Program-made: the position numbers and the translations under genes
Source of the DNA: Nitrospirota bacterium
GTDB lineage: Bacteria > Nitrospirota > Thermodesulfovibrionia > Thermodesulfovibrionales > UBA6898
DNA: 5,541 nt
Reading direction: 5' to 3'
NCBI GenBank assembly: GCA_029858145.1
Contig: JAOUFP010000219.1
Location: 1 to 5,541, forward strand
In this document: positions 1 through 3,974 of the stretch, piece after piece
Numbering within the stretch: the stretch's first letter is position 1
How the letters are laid out: each line of letters opens with the position of its first letter
The notes under the pieces: generated by a model
Told to the model about the DNA's origin: nothing
Databases searched by the model: none
The model's input: only the letters and a program-made list of their open reading frames with translations

Positions 1-214
1 CGATTCAGGGTCATACGAAGACGCGGTCCGCAGCGCAATTTCACTCGGAGGCGACAGCGACACCCTCGCCTGCATAACCGGCGGCATTGCCGAGGCCTTC
101 TACGGCGGTGTGCCCGCCTTTATTCTGGCGAAAGTGAGGGAGATTCTGCCGCCGGATCTACGGGAGATCACCTCTTCATTCTGCCGGAAGTACGGACGCA
201 GTCAGTTGTCGTAA
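1..214 (+). CDS. ADP-ribosylglycohydrolase family protein, C-terminal part (5' end outside window)
   Basis: Only the last 70 codons are present, read from base 2 to a TAA stop at 212-214. The peptide contains GGDSDTLACITGGIAEAFYG (residues 16-35 of the visible part). This is the conserved C-terminal signature of the ADP-ribosylglycohydrolase (ARH/DraG) family, in which the aspartates of GGDSDT bind the catalytic metal ions (family knowledge). These enzymes remove ADP-ribose from modified proteins or small molecules; the substrate cannot be told from this fragment. The tail after the motif (LPPDLREITSSFCRKYGRSQLS) is short, as is usual for the family. Nothing ties it specifically to nitrogenase regulation, so the name draG is not assigned. 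The next gene starts 174 bases downstream with its own promoter-like site, so this gene probably ends its transcription unit. Confidence 0.9.
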   Translation, partial: DSGSYEDAVRSAISLGGDSDTLACITGGIAEAFYGGVPAFILAKVREILPPDLREITSSFCRKYGRSQLS

Positions 215-219
215 GAGCA

Positions 220-257
220 GCCGGCATCCGGCCAGGGGAGATATTCTCCCGTATCTC
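220..257 (+). terminator. Tandem stem-loops after the glycohydrolase gene, without a T tract
   Basis: Six bases after the stop lies GCCGG-CAT-CCGGC (220-232). It is followed by GGGAGA-TAT-TCTCCC (236-250), a perfect six-pair stem. A third stem, GAGATA (238-243) with TATCTC (252-257), would exclude the second. The position fits an mRNA 3' end, but no run of T follows, so intrinsic termination is doubtful. Processing, RNA stabilisation or Rho-assisted ending are alternatives. Confidence 0.35.
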
Positions 258-350
258 ACCGTGGCCCGCGCCATGGCTGCGAAACTTCGCTTCCTGAAAA
301 AAAACCGTGCGCACAATTCCACCGTATCGTCCAACACCCCCCCGGCTCCG

Positions 351-367
351 GTATTGTGTTACAATAC
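351..367 (+). promoter_or_regulatory. Extended -10 promoter overlapped by an inverted repeat
   Basis: GTATTGT-GTT-ACAATAC is a perfect seven-base inverted repeat around a three-base centre. Its right arm contains TACAAT (360-365) preceded by TGT, giving the extended -10 form TGnTACAAT. No convincing -35 box lies 16-18 bases upstream, where the DNA is a C-run. A start of transcription near 371 would give a leader of about 18 bases before the ATG at 389. The repeat could be an operator for a dimeric regulator covering the promoter. A similar site lies at 1645-1662. Confidence 0.45.
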
Positions 368-388
368 GGAAGCAATGGGAGAGTATGA

Positions 389-1207
389 ATGAACAATTTC
401 CTCCGTCAGAAAACGTTGTTAAACCTGCTTTTGATCGGCATATCGGTGTGGTTGTTTGAAACGTTTGTTCATTTAATCGCCATGAAAGAACCATTTTTGG
501 ACGCCTTGGCCCTGGAAGTTACTGCCCACGACTTATACCTGCGGCTTATGATTATTACTGTCTGCTGCTTCCTGTATCTCTTATTGATGCAAAACAGGAT
601 CATTAAAGACAAGGAATCACAGATAGAAAACATATTGAACAACGTCATTCCTGTCTGCATAACAAACAGGAACTACGAGATTCTAAAGGCGAATGATTCC
701 TATTGGTCGATCTGGGGGAGGCCCGAAAACAAATCGCTGAAATGCTATGAACACAGACCCGGACAAAGCTGCCATACGGAAAACTGCGCGTTGACCCGCG
801 TGGTCAATGGAGCGAAGGAATTTGTTGCGGAATCGAAAAAGGAGTATGCCAATGAAACGCGTTATTTTATTGTCACCGCGAGGCCGTTCCTGGACTCTAA
901 AAACAAAATAGCAGGCATCATTGAAAGTTTTCAGGACATAACAGAACGGAAGAAACTCGAAGATGAAAAAATAGCCCTGATCAACCAGCTTCAGGCTTCG
1001 CTTGAAAAAGTAAAACTCTTAAGCGGGTTTATCCCTATTTGCGCTTCCTGCAAAAAGATCAGGGACGACAAGGGATACTGGAACCAGATCGAAGCGTATA
1101 TCAGGGACCATTCGGAGGCTGAATTCAGCCACGGCATCTGCCCTGAGTGTGCCGTTAAATATCATTCCGTGCTGGACAAGATTCTTCCTGAAAGGGAAAA
1201 AAAATGA
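389..1207 (+). CDS. Membrane-anchored PAS-domain protein with C-terminal CxxC...SHGICxxC module
   Basis: This is a 272-residue protein of unassigned function. The ATG at 389 has GGGAGAG five bases upstream; a nearby ATG at 385 is in another frame that soon stops. Two hydrophobic helices (about residues 10-31 and 51-68) flank a short external loop, placing the rest in the cytoplasm. Residues about 77-187 form a PAS domain that begins ILNNVIPVCITNRNYEILKAN and ends with the usual ESFQDITERKKLE. Inside it C119, C128 and C133 form CYEHRPGQSCHTENC. A coiled-coil-like linker (188-212) leads to ICASCKKIRDDKGYWNQIE and SHGICPEC, with C218, C221, C251 and C254 placed like a zinc ribbon. This C-terminal module is common at the ends of PAS and receiver proteins in Desulfobacterota and related phyla, but I know of no proven role. 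There is no kinase, GGDEF, EAL or DNA-binding domain, so any output must pass through a partner or the module itself. The gene for a VF530 protein follows after 34 bases. Confidence 0.88.
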   Translation: MNNFLRQKTLLNLLLIGISVWLFETFVHLIAMKEPFLDALALEVTAHDLYLRLMIITVCCFLYLLLMQNRIIKDKESQIENILNNVIPVCITNRNYEILKANDSYWSIWGRPENKSLKCYEHRPGQSCHTENCALTRVVNGAKEFVAESKKEYANETRYFIVTARPFLDSKNKIAGIIESFQDITERKKLEDEKIALINQLQASLEKVKLLSGFIPICASCKKIRDDKGYWNQIEAYIRDHSEAEFSHGICPECAVKYHSVLDKILPEREKK

Positions 1208-1241
1208 GCAACCGGTCATACGTTCATAATCAGGACGGGAA

Positions 1242-1496
1242 ATGACTGACCCGCAGCCCAATAACCCTCTTCACGGCATCACGCTGGAAATGATTCTTAA
1301 CGAACTGGTCGCACATTACGGCTGGGATGAACTGGGCAGGCTCATCACCATCAGGTGTTTTAATAGTGAACCGAGCATCAAGTCGAGTCTGACCTTTCTG
1401 AGGAAAACCCCCTGGGCGCGGAAAAAAGTGGAAGATCTGTATCTGAAGTACAAAAGGCCGGGGAGTAAGCCGAAGAACACCCGGAAATTCACGTAA
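1242..1496 (+). CDS. VF530 family small DNA-binding protein (DUF2132)
   Basis: This 84-residue cytoplasmic protein matches the VF530 family from end to end. Visible family features are NNPLHGITLE (residues 7-16), HYGW (25-28), IRCF (37-40) and a basic stretch KSSLTFLRKTPWARKKVEDLY (47-67, several family-typical residues). VF530 from Vibrio fischeri gave its name to the family and has been described as DNA-binding; the cellular role of the family is not settled. The tail after residue 70 is lysine- and arginine-rich (KRPGSKPKNTRKF), which suits nucleic-acid contact. The ATG at 1242 has AGGACGGG just upstream. The 34-base gap from the PAS membrane protein, with no terminator between them, suggests co-transcription, although VF530 genes are usually found in varied contexts and the link may be incidental. 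Confidence 0.9.
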   Translation: MTDPQPNNPLHGITLEMILNELVAHYGWDELGRLITIRCFNSEPSIKSSLTFLRKTPWARKKVEDLYLKYKRPGSKPKNTRKFT

Positions 1497-1644
1497 CGGC
1501 CGCTGATTCAGGTCTTTCCGGTGCCTGTGTTATCTGCCGGCAAGCGTCAACCCTTCAAGACATATTTGTATCGCAGTCTGTTGCTGATTACGCAATTCCA
1601 ATGAGGCGACAGCCCATCGTATTTCCCGCACCGTAAAGAGTACG

Positions 1645-1662
1645 TGATACAATATTATTGTA
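1645..1662 (+). promoter_or_regulatory. Extended -10 promoter-like site with TACAAT-ATT-ATTGTA inverted repeat
   Basis: TGATACAAT (1645-1653) is an extended -10 element (TGnTACAAT). TACAAT (1648-1653) pairs with ATTGTA (1657-1662) as a perfect six-base inverted repeat. The -35 region is poor. It lies about 95 bases before the preferred ATG at 1757. Transcription starting near 1660 would also cover the upstream in-frame GTG at 1694. It resembles the site at 351-367, with the half-sites in the opposite order. Confidence 0.4.
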
Positions 1663-1756
1663 AGCACTCACTGCGCAGCACTTTGCACTGCTCGTGCGCT
1701 TGGCAGAGCGATGGGCCTCAGACACAATCGTCACTGAGGATGATCGTGGGGTGAAA

Positions 1757-2296
1757 ATGAGAAGGGTATGTGCCTGGTGTCAGAAAGATATCGATGGTAT
1801 AGATTCGCCATCTGAGACTGATGCTGACCCTATCAGTCACGGCATCTGCAACGACTGCGCAAGATATGTTTTGTCATTCAATGCCAAGTCATTGCAAAAC
1901 TACCTTAATCGCTTCTCCGGCCCTGTTTTTCTTGTAGGCCCGGAAGGAAGAATCATAACCGCAAACACACAGGCTTTTTCCGCTCTCGGCAAGAAGCCGG
2001 AAGAAATCGAAGGACAGCTTGGCGGTGACGCTTTTGAATGCCAATACGCGAAACTTCCCGGGGGCTGCGGCCAGACAGTGCATTGCAAGACCTGCACCAT
2101 TCGGTTAACCGTAACCGACACCTTACAGTCGGGGCGAAGCCACATCCGTGTTGCCGCGTATCCGGATCTTCATCACGTCACACGCGAGAACAGAATACGT
2201 TTCCTCATCTCGACGGAGAGGGTTGGCAATGCTGTCCTGCTCAGGATAGATGAGATCTCTGAAGAAAAAAAACCGTCCGGCAAGTCGCTGCCATGA
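1757..2296 (+). CDS. Soluble PAS-domain protein with N-terminal CxxC...SHGICxxC module
   Basis: This is a 179-residue cytoplasmic protein of unassigned function. I chose the ATG at 1757 because GGGG lies five bases upstream and because related proteins begin just before the first CxxC. The frame is open back to a GTG at 1694, which would add 21 residues lacking domain-like character; a GTG at 1751 is also possible. Residues 4-34 hold VCAWC and ISHGICNDC (C5, C8, C31, C34), a zinc-ribbon-like module. A PAS domain follows (about 46-168), starting with GPVFLVGPEGRIITAN. It carries C95, C104, C110 and C113 in FECQYAKLPGGCGQTVHCKTC, a cysteine-rich PAS insert seen in anaerobe sensory proteins (recalled, not searched). 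No transmembrane segment or output domain is present, so it may be a stand-alone redox, metal or ligand sensor acting through a partner. Its module order is the reverse of the membrane PAS protein encoded at 389-1207. Confidence 0.85.
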   Translation: MRRVCAWCQKDIDGIDSPSETDADPISHGICNDCARYVLSFNAKSLQNYLNRFSGPVFLVGPEGRIITANTQAFSALGKKPEEIEGQLGGDAFECQYAKLPGGCGQTVHCKTCTIRLTVTDTLQSGRSHIRVAAYPDLHHVTRENRIRFLISTERVGNAVLLRIDEISEEKKPSGKSLP

Positions 2297-2361
2297 CATT
2301 TTTTCCTACGCATATGCCTGTTTTTTGGTCATGTCAATTGAGGTCTTCCGGTTAAGCGTCA

Positions 2362-2380
2362 GAGCGATTCGCCCTTTTTT
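2362..2380 (+). terminator. Weak terminator candidate after the soluble PAS gene
   Basis: GAGCG and CGCCC can pair around a three-base loop (one A-C mismatch), followed immediately by six T (2375-2380). It lies 66 bases after the TGA stop. The stem is very short, so the call rests mainly on the T run and position. Confidence 0.22.
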
Positions 2381-2403
2381 GACCAGTCATAAACAGTATC
2401 TTT

Positions 2404-2414
2404 TGTAATATAAT
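2404..2414 (+). promoter_or_regulatory. Possible -10 box for the cytochrome gene
   Basis: A consensus TATAAT lies at 2409-2414 in AT-rich DNA, preceded by TGTAA. The best -35 match, TTGACC (2379-2384), is 24 bases away, too far for a standard sigma-70 promoter. TGTAAT (2404-2409) is an alternative -10 with a 19-base spacer to the same TTGACC. Transcription from here would give a leader of about 180 bases containing the two stem-loops. Confidence 0.35.
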
Positions 2415-2511
2415 TTAAAGATAGCCGTATACAGATAACATTCGGGACGGCCGGAAATCAGCAGGAGGCGCAGTTTTTTTTACACAAGACGGAATGGGGA
2501 ACGGGGGCACA

Positions 2512-2578
2512 CCCTTTCGGACTGATGCCGCCGTCAGTCAAGGGGTTCGGAAGAGACGCGCCGGGAGCAGACCCGCGC
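2512..2578 (+). promoter_or_regulatory. Two stem-loops in the cytochrome mRNA leader
   Basis: The first stem pairs CCCTT (2512-2516) with AAGGG (2540-2544) and GACTGA (2520-2525) with TCAGTC (2534-2539). This gives 11 pairs, a three-base bulge and an eight-base loop. The second pairs GCG (2558-2560) and CGGG (2562-2565) with CCCG (2572-2575) and CGC (2576-2578) around AGCAGA, with one bulged C. It ends six bases before the ribosome binding site. The hallmarks of the cyclic di-GMP-I (GEMM) riboswitch, which controls cytochrome genes in Geobacter relatives, were looked for and not found. The role is unknown; stabilisation or translational control is possible. Confidence 0.45.
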
Positions 2579-2601
2579 TAAAAAAGGGGAGGAGATTCAA
2601 A

Positions 2602-3138
2602 ATGAAAAGGTTTTTGCTGTTTGCAATGGGTACATTCATCTCGTTTGTAATTCTTGCAGCAACGGGGCAAAATAGCACCCTTGCCGAAGAGAAAGGGATG
2701 CCAGCGCCGCCGCCGGCGAGGAAGATCCCCGGGATCACCGCGGAGGATTCATTCCCACACGGCTGCGTAGACTGCCACATCAATCACCCGGAGATGAACA
2801 TGGACGTCAGGATTAGCACATCAATGAAAAAGTGGAATGACAAGGTGGATCCCAAACTTCTCGCCAAAATGCAGGCGTTGGCACCCGCCGGCGTCACGCT
2901 CACAGGCAGGCATCCAGTCGCGGGGTCCTCCCTGAAAGACATCCCGGCAGCCTGCGGCAAATGCCACAGCAGGACCTCGAAGTCGGCGATCCCCTTCTCC
3001 CGGATGATGCACAGCATCCACCTGACCGGCGGGGAGGAGAGCCACTACCTGACGCTGTTCCAGGGCGAGTGCACGCACTGCCACAAATTCAACGCGGCAA
3101 CAGGAGAATGGTCGCTGCCGAGCGGGCCCGAGAAGTAA
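2602..3138 (+). CDS. Exported small multihaem (three CXXCH) cytochrome c
   Basis: This 178-residue precursor starts at the ATG at 2602, seven bases after AGGGGAGGAG; earlier in-frame codons from 2494 precede the signal peptide and are rejected. Residues 1-28 are a Sec signal peptide (MKRF, hydrophobic core, likely cleavage near STLA-EEKG), followed by a proline-rich linker. Three c-type haem sites are visible: CVDCH (55-59), CGKCH (118-122) and CTHCH (157-161). Six further histidines (53, 62, 104, 137, 140, 148) offer sixth ligands for bis-histidine haems. MMHSIHLTGGEESH (135-148) resembles the histidine-bearing stretch before haem sites in other multihaem cytochromes. It probably carries electrons in the periplasm, but the partner and pathway are not shown; no reductase, maturation or porin gene is in view. 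I cannot assign it to a named cytochrome family. Confidence 0.88.
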   Translation: MKRFLLFAMGTFISFVILAATGQNSTLAEEKGMPAPPPARKIPGITAEDSFPHGCVDCHINHPEMNMDVRISTSMKKWNDKVDPKLLAKMQALAPAGVTLTGRHPVAGSSLKDIPAACGKCHSRTSKSAIPFSRMMHSIHLTGGEESHYLTLFQGECTHCHKFNAATGEWSLPSGPEK

Positions 3139-3161
3139 GGACAGCAACAAACGTCTTCTTT

Positions 3162-3192
3162 CCGGCGGGGGAAATCTGGTTTCCCTCACCGG
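3162..3192 (+). terminator. Large stem-loop after the cytochrome gene
   Basis: CCGGCGGGGGAAA (3162-3174) pairs with TTTCCCTCACCGG (3180-3192) around the loop TCTGG. The 13-position stem has one C-A mismatch and one G-T wobble. It begins 23 bases after the cytochrome stop. The bases that follow (GAATTATCGATTTCTG) are AT-rich but contain no true T tract, so it may stop transcription weakly or protect the mRNA 3' end. Confidence 0.45.
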
Positions 3193-3319
3193 GAATTATC
3201 GATTTCTGACGGAAGAGAATGAATTCATAATCATCTCAGCAACGCCGGGAAGGTACAAAAATAGTTTGCATATCTGGTAACAAGGGCAGTTTGCGGAGAG
3301 TGTCAAATGGAGGCGATGA

Positions 3320-3745
3320 ATGATGAATAATCCTGAAACATACGCCGTTTATCCAATCGGGATTGTGCGTTCAAAGCTGCGTCGTCGGGAGGATGCTCCC
3401 AGGCAGGGCTCTGAAGGGGCCCCTGATGCATGGCTGGAAATCTTCCCGAGATTTCGGGACGCACTCGAAGGGATCACCCTGAATTCCGAGGTGCTGGTTC
3501 TAACCTGGTTTCACCTTGCCCGACGAGATGCACTGAAGATCCATCCGCGGCGCGACACCAGCAAGCCGCTCACAGGAGTATTCGCGACGCGCTCTCCGGA
3601 CAGGCCGAACCCGATCGGCCTGCACCGGGTTACCGTGCTTGAAATCGACAAGCCGCGAGGCATCCGGGTGCAGCCTCTGGAGGCCCTTGACGGCACCCCG
3701 ATCATTGACCTCAAGCCGGTATTGTCAGAGGAAGGAGACGCTTAG
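3320..3745 (+). CDS. trmO: tRNA (N6-threonylcarbamoyladenosine37-N6)-methyltransferase TrmO
   Basis: This 141-residue cytoplasmic enzyme of the TsaA/YaeB (UPF0066) family uses S-adenosylmethionine to methylate N6 of t6A at position 37 of threonine tRNA, giving m6t6A (family knowledge from E. coli). Diagnostic stretches are YPIGIVRS (11-18), LVLTWFHLARRD (59-70), GVFATRSPDRPNPIG (86-100), the most conserved part of the fold and its SAM site, and LDGTPIIDLKP (123-133). The length fits the short, single-domain forms; the E. coli protein has an extra C-terminal domain. GGAGG (3309-3313) lies six bases before the ATG at 3320, and a second ATG follows at once at 3323, so either may be used. The stop is TAG, and the same frame remains open for 41 codons after it. 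The gene converges with the SulP gene. It could also be called tsaA. Confidence 0.95.
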   Translation: MMNNPETYAVYPIGIVRSKLRRREDAPRQGSEGAPDAWLEIFPRFRDALEGITLNSEVLVLTWFHLARRDALKIHPRRDTSKPLTGVFATRSPDRPNPIGLHRVTVLEIDKPRGIRVQPLEALDGTPIIDLKPVLSEEGDA

Positions 3746-3871
3746 CCTAAAAAATGCATTCAGCAGGAGCATGGATGGCGGGCGATTGAGAATTGCATTA
3801 TGGAATATGGTAGTAACCTGTTGAAATTAAAAGACTTTGAAGGCATGTATGCCTCTGCGAATAAAAAGTAA
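3746..3871 (+). other. Coding-like 41-codon tail in frame after the trmO stop
   Basis: From 3746 to TAA at 3869-3871 the frame of trmO continues without a stop. It reads PKKCIQQEHGWRAIENC, then IMEYGSNLLKLKDFEGMYASANKK. The amino-acid mix looks natural, not random. The only internal starts are ATG at 3800 and 3845, and neither has a good ribosome binding site; starting at 3800 would give a 23-residue peptide. It could be the remnant of a lost gene, an amber read-through extension of TrmO or a chance open frame. It matches no part of the longer TrmO proteins that I recognise. A hairpin with a T run overlaps its stop. Confidence 0.3.
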
Positions 3872-3881
3872 TCGCATTTTT
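3856..3881 (+). terminator. Candidate intrinsic terminator between trmO and the SulP gene
   Basis: TGCGA (3856-3860) pairs with TCGCA (3872-3876), followed by five T (3877-3881). The loop is 11 bases and AT-rich, so the stem is modest. A small hairpin, AGGCA-TGTA-TGCCT, lies immediately upstream (around 3841-3854). The location between convergent genes supports the call. For minus-strand transcripts there is no T run on the far side. Confidence 0.45.
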
Positions 3882-3974
3882 GGGATTAACATCCAGCAGG
3901 ACGCTGCGTGCCAATATTCCAGACGTTTCATTTTCCGCCCTTTTTTCATTCTGATATCCGCCCTGTAAAAAAAA

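Larger units (their letters stand above)
2297..2601. other. 305-base non-coding region before the cytochrome gene
   Basis: No gene is visible here. The cytochrome reading frame stays open back to an ATG at 2494, but the added residues look like translated leader. The left part contains CATGAC (2292-2297, overlapping the previous stop) matching GTCATG (2328-2333) across T-rich DNA. The middle (about 2385-2440) is AT-rich and promoter-like, with an eight-T run at 2474-2481. The right part holds two stem-loops and a strong ribosome binding site, AGGGGAGGAG at 2585-2594. Confidence 0.6.

Noticed and set aside
1694..1756. GTG start at 1694 for the soluble PAS protein
   Set aside because: The 21 added residues show no domain character and the GTG lacks a clear ribosome binding site; kept only as an alternative start.
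1130..1849. 12-base direct repeat CACGGCATCTGC at 1130-1141 and 1838-1849
   Set aside because: It simply encodes the shared HGIC residues of the two cysteine modules, so it reflects protein homology and not a DNA repeat element.
2494..2601. 36-codon N-terminal extension of the cytochrome from an ATG at 2494
   Set aside because: It would bury the signal peptide behind a charged, low-complexity stretch, it covers the leader hairpins, and the ATG at 2602 has a far better ribosome binding site.
2440..2601. Cyclic di-GMP-I (GEMM) riboswitch before the cytochrome gene
   Set aside because: The expected conserved words such as AGGGCAAAC and GACGCAAAGCC are absent, although two hairpins are present.
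3219..3228. Palindrome ATGAATTCAT and a weak promoter-like stretch before trmO
   Set aside because: Ten-base palindromes of this composition occur by chance, and the nearby -35 and -10 matches are too poor to call.
3639..3824. 61-codon open frame overlapping the end of trmO
   Set aside because: It lies in another frame of trmO, has no family-like sequence, and is explained as a shadow.
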